64,000 nucleotides of DNA, taken from the NCBI RefSeq assembly GCF_012844305.1, contig NZ_JABANE010000020.1, positions 33,423 to 97,422 on the forward strand, written 5' to 3'. The position numbers were made by a program, and so were the translations under genes. The number at the start of each line of letters is the position of its first letter. Position 1 is the first letter of the stretch. Below, in pieces: positions 35,249 to 45,900 of this stretch. The notes beneath the pieces are model-generated. The model worked only from the letters and a program-made list of their open reading frames with translations. It was not told the DNA's origin and ran no database searches. The DNA comes from Flammeovirga aprica JL-4. Its GTDB lineage: Bacteria > Bacteroidota > Bacteroidia > Cytophagales > Flammeovirgaceae.

Positions 35249-35383
35249 TTAATGAAGAATGAAGAGTGAAGAATGCTTGTGTTTTTTGTTGTGGTTCTTA
35301 AAATGATTTAAGGAATCTGAAAAAATATCTATCTGAATACCATAAACTGAACCTTGTGTTTTCTTCATTCTTCATTCTTCATC
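35249..35383. repeat. Family A palindromic repeat, copy A6 (short form)
   Basis: Arms AATGAAGAATGAAGAGTGAAG ... and, reversed, TTCTTCATTCTTCATTCTTC, around a core with TTGTGTTTTTTGTTGTGG and CCTTGTG. The right arm supplies the last codons KNEE and the stop of the DUF2652 gene. Confidence 0.7.
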
Positions 35384-36462
35384 TTTATTTCCTTTGTTTT
35401 ATTACTCAGATTATCAATGTTTTTCACAATTCCTTTTCTGAAAATATCTTTTAAAAATAAGTTTTTAAATACTTTCTTAATGACGGATTTTGTCTCCATA
35501 TAAACTTCCACAATGATCTTTGAACGGTGAGCATTGATAGGCTGAAAGGAATAAAACTGATAGACCTTATCCACAAAAGGAGGTCCATCTGTCATTTCAC
35601 CGTATATTAATCCAGAAGAAGCACTTATGTCGTTTTTAGTGACGGTTACAAAATTGAGATGCTTGCCGTTGATGACACAAACATGCTCTGTTCCTAATCT
35701 TGTCACTTCATGTTCATTGTAAATAAATTCATCCACCCCTTCTGCCCATTCATATCTTTTCGCATAATTAGAAACCCACTCAATGCCCTCTTGTGCCTTA
35801 CAATAAAGCTCTACTTCATAGGTAAGATCAGCCTTTCCTTCTAAGTTCACTTTCTGAGCAGTAGCAAAAGGTTTCAGCTTTAAGTTTTCTTTATCTAATT
35901 CAGAATAAAGGTAATGGACCGTTTTATTGTCGTACTCATTTTTTCCTTCCTGAAAAGAATAGAGCTTACTTTTATAATGGGCCGGCAACATAATCTCCTT
36001 TGCCAAAGGCTCACTGATTAAGATATAATTATCACTTTCCACATCATTTTTCATTAAACGATGTGCTTCAATGGCTTCAGCACCAAAGGGTTTTCTTTTA
36101 TTTTGAACAGTAATAAATTCAACATCTCCACAATGTACAATGATCTTCAACTGTAATTGAGGAGCAGATGAACAGGCCATACAAGGGCATACCCTGTTCT
36201 TTTCCAACAGTTTTAAATGAGAATAAAAAGCGGTAAATGTATTTTCTATTTGAGCTAACAATTGCTCCAATGAAGGGATCTCTTCTTTAAAGAAAAATAA
36301 GGCATCGCCTTCCACTTCAGCCAATTCTAATCCTATGGTATTGGAATCGATCATCACCTCCAGTAATTCAGCGATGACGTGCTGTGCGTGTTGTGCTTCT
36401 GTTGTTTGTACAAATTCAGTAAAGCCAGAAATATCAGGTAGAAAAAGAAGCGTTTTTGCCAT
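35365..36462 (-). CDS. DUF2652 protein (nucleotide-cyclase-like domain plus SRPBCC-like domain)
   Basis: Protein of 365 residues. The first 180 residues resemble class III nucleotide-cyclase folds (LLFLPDISGFTEFVQTTEAQ, then LAEVEGDALFFFKEE and KPFGAEAIEAHRLMKND), which is typical of DUF2652; a CPCMAC cysteine pair lies in the middle. The second half looks like a START/SRPBCC-type domain (LTYEVELYCKAQEG, then YEWAEGVDEFIY). Catalytic activity has not been shown for the family as far as I know. The last residues KMKNEE come from repeat A6. Confidence 0.75.
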   Translation of the reverse strand: MAKTLLFLPDISGFTEFVQTTEAQHAQHVIAELLEVMIDSNTIGLELAEVEGDALFFFKEEIPSLEQLLAQIENTFTAFYSHLKLLEKNRVCPCMACSSAPQLQLKIIVHCGDVEFITVQNKRKPFGAEAIEAHRLMKNDVESDNYILISEPLAKEIMLPAHYKSKLYSFQEGKNEYDNKTVHYLYSELDKENLKLKPFATAQKVNLEGKADLTYEVELYCKAQEGIEWVSNYAKRYEWAEGVDEFIYNEHEVTRLGTEHVCVINGKHLNFVTVTKNDISASSGLIYGEMTDGPPFVDKVYQFYSFQPINAHRSKIIVEVYMETKSVIKKVFKNLFLKDIFRKGIVKNIDNLSNKTKEIKMKNEE

Positions 36463-36518
36463 TGATGATTATAATTTGAGCGTTTATGGATTGAAGATAG
36501 GTGAAAGAATCTTAGTAT

Positions 36519-36562
36519 AAAAAAATAGTGGAGAAAGTTGTGTACTCTCTCCACTATTTTTA
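36519..36562. terminator. Bidirectional terminator between the DUF2652 gene and the glycan locus
   Basis: AAAATAGTGGAGA (36522-36534) and TCTCCACTATTTT (36548-36560) are exact reverse complements around a 13-base loop, with A and T runs on both sides. Most useful on the minus strand, to end the glycan operon after the B7 element. Confidence 0.75.
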
Positions 36563-36578
36563 ATGGCTTTATCAGTTG

Positions 36579-36739
36579 TAAGTACTAAGACAAAAATAAA
36601 TAACACTAATTCATATTATTTTTTCCGATTACTGCCTTTCAAAAACTTTAAATAGAACCACTATTTATACGTTTTTGAGCGTTGTACTCACAAAAAATAA
36701 CTAAGAATTAATTGCCATTTATTTTTGGCTTAGTACTTA
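36579..36739. mobile_element. Short MITE-like element B7
   Basis: About 161 bases with long inverted ends: TAAGTACTAAGACAAAAATA at the left and, reversed from the right, TAAGTACTAAGCCAAAAATA. The interior does not match B6. It lies between the GH43 gene and the terminator. Confidence 0.75.
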
Positions 36740-36816
36740 TAGTTGATGAAAAATGAAATTATTAATGCAGTGCTTAAGATGGTTCAATTGAACTTTGTTA
36801 TACTACACATTATGCC

Positions 36817-37782
36817 TTATTTGATATTTTTAATTGGCGTCACAGGAACGTTCGTCTCCACTCCTTCTCCCAGTGTGTATTCAATTGGTACAATGCTACC
36901 GTCTTCATTGAAATACATTTTGTCAAAACAAGCTGAACGGCCCCAGAATGTTCCCTCATTCACATCTCCTCTTTGATAGAAGAAATACCATTGATGATTG
37001 AATTCAATGGCCGACATATGGGCAGGTGCATCCACTTGATGGGGTGTGATAAAGCCTTTGTAGTCAGCGTAAGGTGCAACGGGTAATGGTGAATCTGCCA
37101 TCCAATAAGCGGTTCTCCATCCTTTTCTGGCCATAAAATAATATTTCCCCTCACGCTTAAAACAATGTACTGCTTCTGCCACAGTTTCCTCACTTAATCG
37201 ATGCCAAGGGCCGTCTAATTCCACCATATTTTCTTTTAGTTTGGCACCCATTATATGACGGCCTTTATCTCCTATATTTATTTTAGTATCGCTACCATAT
37301 ATATAAGCTTGTCCGTCTTCATCCACAAAGACAGTTGGGTCAAAGATAGAAGTGATTTTGTCCGTAACGGCTTCTTCCCATGGTCCTTCTGGATTTCTAC
37401 TTTTGGCTACGCCGATGTGTGTTTTATCGTAAGGAAAATAGAAATAATACCAGCCATTTTTATACGCAACATCAGGAGCATTCATCTGCCCTTGAGCCCA
37501 TGAATAGGCTCTGGGTTTTAATACAACACCATGGTTGGTCCAGGTTTTAAGATCGGATGATTCCAAAACCACATAATCTTGCATACTGCTATAATTGGTG
37601 GCTTCATTTTGATCATGAGAGCAATAAATATAGACTTTGTTGTCAAATACTTCTGCGGATGGATCTGCAATGTATAAGAAATTGGAGTCACTTTTCTTTA
37701 AGATGGGATTGTCTTGTGCTTGTAGAAAATGATTGATGCATATTACTCCTAGCAGGAATAAAATAAAGGTGAATTTTTTCAT
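36817..37782 (-). CDS. Secreted GH43-family five-bladed beta-propeller glycosidase
   Basis: Protein of 321 residues with signal peptide (FILFLLGVICINHFLQAQ). The three GH43 carboxylates are visible: first aspartate in IADPSAEVF near residue 40, second in SIFDPTVFVDEDG near 153, and the glutamate in VAEAVHCFKREGKYYF near 205. GH43 enzymes release arabinose, xylose or galactose residues; the subfamily cannot be told by eye. Last gene of the lyase/kinase cluster, 67 bases after the upstream lyase gene, so probably in its operon. Confidence 0.86.
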   Translation of the reverse strand: MKKFTFILFLLGVICINHFLQAQDNPILKKSDSNFLYIADPSAEVFDNKVYIYCSHDQNEATNYSSMQDYVVLESSDLKTWTNHGVVLKPRAYSWAQGQMNAPDVAYKNGWYYFYFPYDKTHIGVAKSRNPEGPWEEAVTDKITSIFDPTVFVDEDGQAYIYGSDTKINIGDKGRHIMGAKLKENMVELDGPWHRLSEETVAEAVHCFKREGKYYFMARKGWRTAYWMADSPLPVAPYADYKGFITPHQVDAPAHMSAIEFNHQWYFFYQRGDVNEGTFWGRSACFDKMYFNEDGSIVPIEYTLGEGVETNVPVTPIKNIK

Positions 37783-37849
37783 GGTTTATTCTTTTAAAAA
37801 CACCAGTTCAGTACATTATGATCAACACACTGAACCAGCATTTAAATTC

Positions 37850-40800
37850 CTATTTCATCCAATTTTTCTTGGTGACATTTTTAGTCGATTCTTCACGAAT
37901 TAATTTACCATTCAAGAATTCTTTTGAATGTACTTCAATAACTTTATCAGTACTTTCCATATTTTGAACAGTTATTTCCTGTCTTCGTCCATCTTTTAAT
38001 TGAACGATTAAAGTATCCGCATTTTTGGCTTCCACAGATTCAATCACCGACTCACTTTCATAAGGTTCAATGATAGACAAATACCTTGTTGTTTTCCCCT
38101 TGGTACGAACTGCCAATGTTTTTCTTCGTGGCGACTCATCTCCTAAAGGAAAGTCTCCTCCAATTCTCACTTTTAATCGAGCTACATTATAAGCCGAAAG
38201 ATCAACTGTGATTTCACCTGCTTTTTCTACGTTTTCTGGCATTCCTGCCAAAGGTTTCTCAATATACTGACCGCCTAATTTTACAACTCCACCATAGTAG
38301 TCTTCACCCTTTTGTGATGTCGGTAAAATGTTGTTCGTTTTCAAAGGCAAATCAGCTAAACTGATTTCTGTTCCATCTTTTAATACAAGAATAGCATCTC
38401 CCCAGAAAATAGTATTATTTTTAGGCTTTCGCTTTAATAAAGTCGTTAATTTCAGCTCTTTCTTCCCTTCAATATTCAGATCAATATCTTTGCTTCCTAA
38501 TACCCATGCCCCTGTACTATCGGCTAAAATCTCTTCTCCATCTGCTTTAATGGAATACCAAAGTTGCTTGTTGACGCCAAATGATTCTGGTGCTGTGCCT
38601 ACCATAATATCGTTTTGTTTTGGCCAAGCTGTGAAAATATCCATCTTCAGCGATCCGTCTTCACTATTAGGCATTCTAGCCCCTCGATTGTCGCATTCTT
38701 CTCCAAAACACATCTCAAAAACAGCTCTTGATGTACCTTCAGTAGTATACCAATTACAGTCGGTAGTAAACTGTGCACTACTGAAAGGATCAGTGGTCAT
38801 TTGGTTTTCATGACGATCTAATTTTACGTTTGGACCATTGATTTCTTTAAAACCTTTCATTTGAAACAGCCAATCAAAATCATGTTCTTCTTCTGCTTCT
38901 ACATAATCTGCTAATACCACATAATCGTCCATCATAACCATTAATCGTCTTTGTAAGATCACTTCCGTAGAGTCTGACACTTTTCCATATTGCGGTTTTT
39001 CTTCAGGGATATATAAAGATCTACCTTCTTCCCAAGCTTTCTCCGCAAAGGTATAATCCATCTTATCGGCATAAACAATTCCACCATAAGGAGGATTGAG
39101 CCAACGAGCTTTCGTTTCCACAGCTGAAGCTTGCATCATGTCGCCGGTGTAGAATAAAGTACGGAAACTTTCTTGAGGGTCTTGCATTTTCAGGTCCACT
39201 GTCACCATGTTTTTATTGATGGAATTTTGGACCAAAAACTTATATAAATAGGATTTGTAACCGTACCAATACATTTCTGGATTAAAGAAACTTCTTCCAT
39301 AACGCATCATGCTTAAGAAGCTTGTTCTATCAAAATGTCCGTGGTAGCCTCCATGTGTACCATAATGTAAAACGGCTTGGATCTGCTCTCTTTGTTCACG
39401 GTCTTTTGTTTGTGATCTTAATTGTACAATTCCCATATTGTCCGCATAGGCAGATTGCTTGACCGTTTCTGATTCAACTTCTGGAAGTTCGGGTACACCA
39501 TAAAGAAGATTACGTCCCTTTCCTCTTTGAATCACAGCGGCATATTCAGGGTCGCCGTACAAGTAATACGCCAATTCATAAGGTTCGCCTGTGACCACTG
39601 CCTCTTGTGCATCGTTAACCGCGAAGATAACACCTCTGTAATCCAAGAACGGAATCAGAGCATTCCACATGTCTTTGATACCGACGCTAGGTTTGTGCAT
39701 TGCCCCCCATTTGTCAAAGTTCATACCGTATAAACCTGCTTTCATTCTTTCAGGAAGTAGAGAGTAGTAAGGCGTTGTACCGATAGGCATCTGAGCATCT
39801 ACAAAGTTTTCACCCCATGGACGTAAAGCAATAGCAATTTCAGAAAACATGGTTGAACACCAGAGGTTATAACCCACTGCACACTCATACCACCAGCCAT
39901 CACTCATTACACCTTGGGTAAATTGACGGTAGATTCCAGAAGGGGAATTCAATACCCAATCTACCAAATGCCAGTCTTGAATCACCAATGCACAATAAAA
40001 TGCACCTGCCAACTCACTTAAATCCCAATTGTTCACCCCTCCATCATCATTGCCTAACATGGCTGTTTCTATATATAAACGGAACGTTTTCTCTACTTTT
40101 TCTTTCAATTGCTCCGTCAAAAGGTCGCTATCCAATAGCATATCATAACCCCTTGCAACATCTTGGAACACACCACCTTCTTTTACAAAGTTATTTTGAT
40201 TGACTCTGAAAGTCGCTGGATAGCCTTTTTCCTCATCCACTAACTTTTCTAAAAATACGATGCACTTCTTCGCATATTCTTCCTTCTTTGTCAGACGATA
40301 AGCCATCGCACAATTCATCATCTTCCCTGCCTCATTGTTATGGAATAAATAGGGACCTCTAAATGCATCCATAGGCGCTTCTTTTTGTGAATATTCAGGT
40401 ACTATCCACTTTTGAGCTTTTGCCTCTATTTTTGCCAATTCTTCTTTTGCCCAATCATAATTTTCAATCTTCTCCTCCACTATTTTCCAATTGTCCAGCG
40501 TGTGCACCATAAATGGAGAAGGAACCGTTACAGCCGTTGTAAATTCAATAGTACGAGCATTATTGCCATCAGCATTTGGCGTAAGTTTTAATACCTGTTT
40601 TTCACGGACACCTTGTGGCAAACTTGATGGAATCTCCACTTCCAACATCACCTCTTTCGTTTCGTTGGGTGCTAAAGTGATACTTGATGTGCTTGTTCTA
40701 GCTTTCATTGACTCCCATCCTACTTTTTGTAAATGAAGCTGTACGGTTTGAGTCTGCGTTGTCGGGTTTCCAATGTTGACAGTATACGTCACATGTTCTC

Positions 40801-41365
40801 CGGCTTTGGCTGATAAACCTTGAATGGGTGATGACACTGCTATTTTTTTGCCTTTTGTCAAATGGACATTTCTCAGTTTGATCACTTCATTTTTATCAGA
40901 ATTGATGGTCAGGTTTAGATTTTTCACTCCTTGAAGTGTGCCTCGTTGCCCTTCTGGTAAATCAAATAATTTCCATGGAATAAAAACGGTTTGCCAACCC
41001 GCTCCATAAAAGGTTACTGAGGCTTTGTTATCATATTTTAGCTTACGTGTGTTTTCTTCCGCAACATAAAAAGTCAACGCAATGCTAGCCTCTGCTTCTC
41101 TTTTTTGAAACACCTCAAATGAAATTCCTTCATACTGACTCCAATCGCATCCATTGAAATAATCTCTATAGCCTTTTGACCAGTTTTTTCCTGAAGTATA
41201 GGTGTAAGAAAGGATTTCTCCTGATTTTACAGTCGCTTCATTTTGTTTTATTTTTTGAATACCTGCCCAATCACTAAAGTCTGCTTTTCCTACCGGCTCG
41301 GTAAGTTGAGCTTTTAGTGTGAGTGGTATTAAACCAATAAAAATTAGGTAGATGAATTTGTTCAT
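37850..41365 (-). CDS. Large secreted heparinase II/III-like polysaccharide lyase, paralogue 1
   Basis: Protein of 1171 residues with a signal peptide (LIFIGLIPLTLKAQ). Order of parts: an N-terminal beta-sandwich (about 25-170, carbohydrate-binding-like), a second beta domain (about 175-280), a helical toroid (about 290-600, with NNWDLSELAGAFYCALV and SDGWWYECAVGYN), then heparinase II/III-type beta-sandwich with THGGYHGHFDRTS near residue 670, whose H-x-H-x-D pattern is the usual catalytic signature. Such lyases cleave uronic-acid-containing chains by beta-elimination. About 60 percent similar by eye to the gene at 42966-46478, on the other side of the ROK kinase gene. Specificity is unknown. 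Confidence 0.78.
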   Translation of the reverse strand: MNKFIYLIFIGLIPLTLKAQLTEPVGKADFSDWAGIQKIKQNEATVKSGEILSYTYTSGKNWSKGYRDYFNGCDWSQYEGISFEVFQKREAEASIALTFYVAEENTRKLKYDNKASVTFYGAGWQTVFIPWKLFDLPEGQRGTLQGVKNLNLTINSDKNEVIKLRNVHLTKGKKIAVSSPIQGLSAKAGEHVTYTVNIGNPTTQTQTVQLHLQKVGWESMKARTSTSSITLAPNETKEVMLEVEIPSSLPQGVREKQVLKLTPNADGNNARTIEFTTAVTVPSPFMVHTLDNWKIVEEKIENYDWAKEELAKIEAKAQKWIVPEYSQKEAPMDAFRGPYLFHNNEAGKMMNCAMAYRLTKKEEYAKKCIVFLEKLVDEEKGYPATFRVNQNNFVKEGGVFQDVARGYDMLLDSDLLTEQLKEKVEKTFRLYIETAMLGNDDGGVNNWDLSELAGAFYCALVIQDWHLVDWVLNSPSGIYRQFTQGVMSDGWWYECAVGYNLWCSTMFSEIAIALRPWGENFVDAQMPIGTTPYYSLLPERMKAGLYGMNFDKWGAMHKPSVGIKDMWNALIPFLDYRGVIFAVNDAQEAVVTGEPYELAYYLYGDPEYAAVIQRGKGRNLLYGVPELPEVESETVKQSAYADNMGIVQLRSQTKDREQREQIQAVLHYGTHGGYHGHFDRTSFLSMMRYGRSFFNPEMYWYGYKSYLYKFLVQNSINKNMVTVDLKMQDPQESFRTLFYTGDMMQASAVETKARWLNPPYGGIVYADKMDYTFAEKAWEEGRSLYIPEEKPQYGKVSDSTEVILQRRLMVMMDDYVVLADYVEAEEEHDFDWLFQMKGFKEINGPNVKLDRHENQMTTDPFSSAQFTTDCNWYTTEGTSRAVFEMCFGEECDNRGARMPNSEDGSLKMDIFTAWPKQNDIMVGTAPESFGVNKQLWYSIKADGEEILADSTGAWVLGSKDIDLNIEGKKELKLTTLLKRKPKNNTIFWGDAILVLKDGTEISLADLPLKTNNILPTSQKGEDYYGGVVKLGGQYIEKPLAGMPENVEKAGEITVDLSAYNVARLKVRIGGDFPLGDESPRRKTLAVRTKGKTTRYLSIIEPYESESVIESVEAKNADTLIVQLKDGRRQEITVQNMESTDKVIEVHSKEFLNGKLIREESTKNVTKKNWMK

Positions 41366-41429
41366 AGATTTTGTAATAGTTAATTGAAAGTTGATACTGT
41401 TTAGTAAATTATTGTCAACTTTTAAATCG

Positions 41430-41765
41430 GTATTTCTACAAGCTTTTGATAGACTACTTTCAAGCTTTTTTCTTCTTCATTTTTCCATTGATGAAAAACG
41501 AAGCAAAAAATCTAGGCGTAGAAGTCAAAAGCTAAATTCCATTCCTTTCGCCTAAATGATTTTAAACTCGCTAAAGCTCAAACAAGAAAATCATTTTTAA
41601 CGGCTCAATAAATGAAATTCTTAACGCTTTTCCCTTCAAGGCCGGGGAAGCACTACCAAACTAAAGGGGTAGTAAGCTTAATGGCGCGAATGTTAAGCGT
41701 TAGCGTCATTCGTGTCCTATAGATCATCAGAAATCTCCTGATTTCTAAATAATACATATTGTTTA
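41430..41765 (+). repeat. Family C dispersed repeat, copy C3
   Basis: All landmarks present, from CATTTTTCCATTGATGAAAA near 41485 through CCTAAATGATTTTAAACTCG, TTTTAACGGCTCAATAAATG, CCCTTCAAGGCCGGGGAA and GGCGCGAATGTTAAGCGTTA to AAATCTCCTGATTTCTAAAT. It separates the ROK kinase gene from the downstream lyase gene and so interrupts the operon. Confidence 0.78.
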
Positions 41766-41836
41766 AAATATAATTAGTAGAAAAGAAGGGAAGACCTAAT
41801 AATATAAATTAAAAAGCCCTCCCTCTTACTACCGAT

Positions 41837-42958
41837 TTAGAGTTGAATTTCTTCTGCTTTTAGTTTTCCAACTGCAAATGCATAAGCACCTAGAGCAATT
41901 GCTTCTGAAGTACCTAATTGTGATACTCCAATGGCTATTTTCTGTTCTTCATTCATAAAAACATATTCCTCTGAAAAAGGAACTTTGATCTTTTTGCCCT
42001 TCTCTTCAATAAATGCTTTTTGCTCTTCAGGATTAGTGAAATCATACACCTTAGCAATGGCTTTTTTCATTCCATTGGAATAAGAAGAACGCATCACTTC
42101 TAAAGCTGAAGGAAGAATGTATTTTAATGCCCCAGATAATCCACCGCCAATTACAATCGGAGCATCTATGGGTGCATTGATGGCACATAAAACCCCTCCT
42201 AAATTTTCACCTGCTTTTGCAAATGCGTTGACAGCGGCAATTTGATTTCCTTGTTTAAGCCCTTCTGCAATATCAAAAATGTCTTTTGGTGTCAATTCGT
42301 CTGCACCATTTGAATTGGAGAAATCATTATAAAAACGTTTTACAGCTCTGATACATGAGCCTTCTTCTGCATTCTCTCCTTCTAATACTGTTGAAGGCAA
42401 AAGGAAGACTTCTGACCCTGCACTATTATCACCAATATGCAACGATCCATTGCTTACAATACCACAACCGAGGCCCGTACCCATGGTGTAACCAACCAAA
42501 TTATGGTATCTTTTGCTACTTCCATTTTCCTTCAGCAGTGCATTGACTTTTGGTAAGAATCCTCCTAATGCTTCTCCTAAAGCAAATAGATCACCATCGT
42601 TATTGATATAAACAGGAACTCCAAACGCTTTATTCAGCATGGGACCTAAGGCCACTCCGCCTTTGTAACCTGTCAAGTTGTGAAGGTCTCTGATAATTCC
42701 ATTAGGATAATCTGCAGGCCCAGGAAATGCAAAACTGATGGCATTTGCTGTTAATCCTTTGGCTTGCAATTGGTCATTGATATGATGAAATCCTTTAAGG
42801 ATGTTTTTTAAACTTTTCTCTAAATCATGACCTTCGGCAGGCAGTCTATAATTTTCAACAATAAACTCCCCTCCTTGCATGGCAGAGAAGACAAAGTTAG
42901 TTCCCCCGGCATCTAATGTTAAAACGATTTCTTTTTGTGTAGTTATCATACTGTTCAA
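41837..42958 (-). CDS. ROK-family sugar kinase without the usual zinc motif
   Basis: Protein of 373 residues, cytoplasmic. Seen: ATP-binding start LTLDAGGTNFVFSAM; FPGPADYPNGIIRDLHNL; VYINNDGDLFALGEALGG, with the catalytic aspartate in NNDGD; GYTMGTGLGCGIVSNG; and VIGGGLSGA. ROK kinases normally have a CxCGxxGCxE zinc cluster after the GTG.GxG segment; here that region reads NSAGSEVFLLPST with no cysteine set. A hexokinase-like role on a sugar released by the flanking lyases is likely. Start is 8 bases from the stop of the upstream lyase gene, so they are co-transcribed. Confidence 0.85.
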   Translation of the reverse strand: MNSMITTQKEIVLTLDAGGTNFVFSAMQGGEFIVENYRLPAEGHDLEKSLKNILKGFHHINDQLQAKGLTANAISFAFPGPADYPNGIIRDLHNLTGYKGGVALGPMLNKAFGVPVYINNDGDLFALGEALGGFLPKVNALLKENGSSKRYHNLVGYTMGTGLGCGIVSNGSLHIGDNSAGSEVFLLPSTVLEGENAEEGSCIRAVKRFYNDFSNSNGADELTPKDIFDIAEGLKQGNQIAAVNAFAKAGENLGGVLCAINAPIDAPIVIGGGLSGALKYILPSALEVMRSSYSNGMKKAIAKVYDFTNPEEQKAFIEEKGKKIKVPFSEEYVFMNEEQKIAIGVSQLGTSEAIALGAYAFAVGKLKAEEIQL

Positions 42959-42965
42959 TTCTTTT

Positions 42966-45900
42966 TTAGAGTCCTACTTCCTTTTTGGCATCACTTGATT
43001 CCTCTCTCAGCAGTACTCCGTCTTTATATTCTTTTGTGATTACTTTTACTTTTTGGCCATCCTCATCTAGCCCAGCAAAAACAACCTCATGTACTCTTCC
43101 ATCTTTCAATTCTACGGTAAGTTCATTCGCACTTTTTGCTGTCACTTTTTTCACCAATGCTTCTGACTCATAAGGTTCAACCACAGCAAGGTATCTTGCC
43201 TTTTTCTGTTTACCCTGCGTACGAACCGCCATATTTTTCAGTCTAGACGTTTCATCTCCTAAAGGAAAATCACCACCTACTTTTGCTTCAAACCGGACTA
43301 CATCAAGGTCCTTCAAATCGATGATTACTTTCCCTGCCTCTTTCAAGTTTTCAGGCATGGCAGGGGTAGAATTTGCCATTAGTTCACCTTGAATTTTAAT
43401 GGGTCCTCCGTAATAGTCTTTTCCGTTTTCTTCTGGGAGAAGTATATTTTCATATTTGATGGGAAGCGATGACACGTAAACTTCAGATCCATCTTTTAAA
43501 ATCAATTTGGCGTCTCCCCAAAACAATGTATTGTTATTGACTCTTCTTTCTGTTTTTGAAATCAATTCCAATTGTTTTGTTTTTGATAAATCGATTGATA
43601 TGTTTTTACTGCCTAAAATCCAGGCTCCGGTACTGTCATTGACCACCTCTTGACCGTCTGCTAGGATGGAATACCAGAGTTTTTTATTTACATTAATGGA
43701 TTCCGTTGAAGTACCAATCATAATTTTTGAATGTTGGGGCCAAGCGTTATAAATGTCCATTTTCAAGGGACCATCTTCTCTGTTAGGCATTCTTACTCCT
43801 TGGTTGTCACAACCTTCACCAAAACACATTTCGAACTGCGTTTTAGAAGTTCCTTGTACCTCATACCAATCACAATCGGTAATAAATTGAGCAGCACCTA
43901 ATGGATCCGTATTCATTTGGTTGGTATGTGAAAAGTATCTGACAGAATCAGCTTCAATTCCTTTAAAACCTTTTACCTGCATCATCCAATCAAATTGATG
44001 CTCTTGTTCTCCTTCTAAATAATCAGCTAAAATGATGTAATCATCCATCACAACCATGGCTCTTCGTTGCATTACAGGTTCTGTGAAAGCTGTCACTTCA
44101 CCGTATTCTGGAGCATTTTCTGGTTGCTCAATAGTTCTGCTCTCTTTCCACATTTTTTCGGCAAAAGTATGTCCCTCCCATTTTATTCCTCCGTAAGGTG
44201 CATAACTCCACTTTGAGTTAGTTTCTACCACCGTGGATTGCATCATATCGCCTGTATGAAACATAGTGCGAGCATTCTGAACGGGCTGTTGCATTTTTTC
44301 ATCCACCACTACCATATTTTTGTTGATAGAAGTCTGCTTCCAGAATTTATACATAAAACTACTATACCTGAACCAATAGGCTAAAGTGCCATAAAAACTC
44401 CTTCCGTAACGGGCCATATTGACCATACTGGTTCTATCAAAATGTCCATGAAAACCGCCATGAGAACCATAGTGAAGAGAGGCTTGAACTTGTTCTCTTT
44501 GAGGTCTATCTTTTTTCTGAGACCTTAACTGTACAATCCCCATATTGTCCGCATACGCCGATTGTTTCATTTTTTCTGAAGTGACTGCTGGAAGATCTGG
44601 AACACCATATAAAAGATCTCTGTCTCCTCCTCTATTGACAATGGCGGCGTACTCAGGATCTCGGTATAAATAGTAAGCCAACTCATACGGTTTACCAGAT
44701 ACTTTAGATTCAACTGCATCATTGACCGCCATGATAACGCCTCTGTAGTCCAAGAAAGGAACAGTTGCATCCCACATATCTTTTATACATACGTTGTTTC
44801 GCTCCAGTTTTCCCCATTTTTCAAACTCCATCCCGTACATACCACCTTCTCTTCGGCTTGCCAGTAAAGAGAAATGCTTTGTGGTTCCAATTGGAAATTT
44901 CTGATCTTTAAAGTTGATACCCCACGGTTGAAGTGCTAGAGCAATTTCAGAAAACTCTTGTGCCACCCATGTATTATAACCAACGGCACACTCGTACCAC
45001 CAACCGTCATTCATAATGCCATGCATCAGGTGATTATAGATTCCTGTTGGCCCTTCTAATATTTGAGTAATTAAATGCCAATCCTGTAAATTCATAGCAC
45101 AATAAAATGCCGCCGTAAGCTCTGCCACATTCCAATTACTGATGGCTCCTTTACTATTTCCTTTGATCGTTTGGTTGGCAAATAGTCTGAATGTCGCTTG
45201 AATCTTTTTATGATCTTCTTCTGTCAGTTGACTGCTTTCTCTCACAAGGTCATAAGTTCTCCCTGTGGCTTGCCAAAACTTTCCTTCTCCTACAAAACTA
45301 TTACTTCCCCCTACTAATGTAGCCGGATACCCCGTTTCAGGATCTGCTAAACGACGGAGAAGTTGGATACACTTGGATGCAAATTTCTCCTCTTTTGTCA
45401 GTTGATAAGCTATTGCACAATTATAAATTTCATGCCCCACGGTATTAAAAACAGATTGTCCCAAGGGTCTTTCTTTTGTATTTGAAAAGTCTTTTCCCTT
45501 TGGTACTTTCCATCTTTCAGCACGTTTTATATATTCATTAAAATCCTTTTTCGCCCAATCGTACTTTTTGGCCTTTTCCCTTACGTTTTCCCATCCTTCT
45601 GAAGTAAATACGATATTGGGTATAGGTACGCTTACTACAGTAATAAATTCTAATGTTTCTTCTGATCCACCAATGCCATTGGATACTGCTTTTATCACTT
45701 GTTTTTCTCTGATGCCTTGAGGAATATGATCTGGAATTCTCACCGTTAATTGCACTGTTTTCACTTCTCCAGCTTCCAAATCCACTACATCATTACTTAA
45801 ACAAGGTTCCATAGATTCCCACCCATTTCTTTGTACTAATAGCTGTACTCCTTGCTTATGATCTGTAGTGTTTCCTACCTCAAATTCATAGTTTACTGTT

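Noticed and set aside
39988..40203. Plus-strand frames inside the large lyase genes
   Set aside because: These are antisense shadows of clearly coding minus-strand genes and show no independent features.
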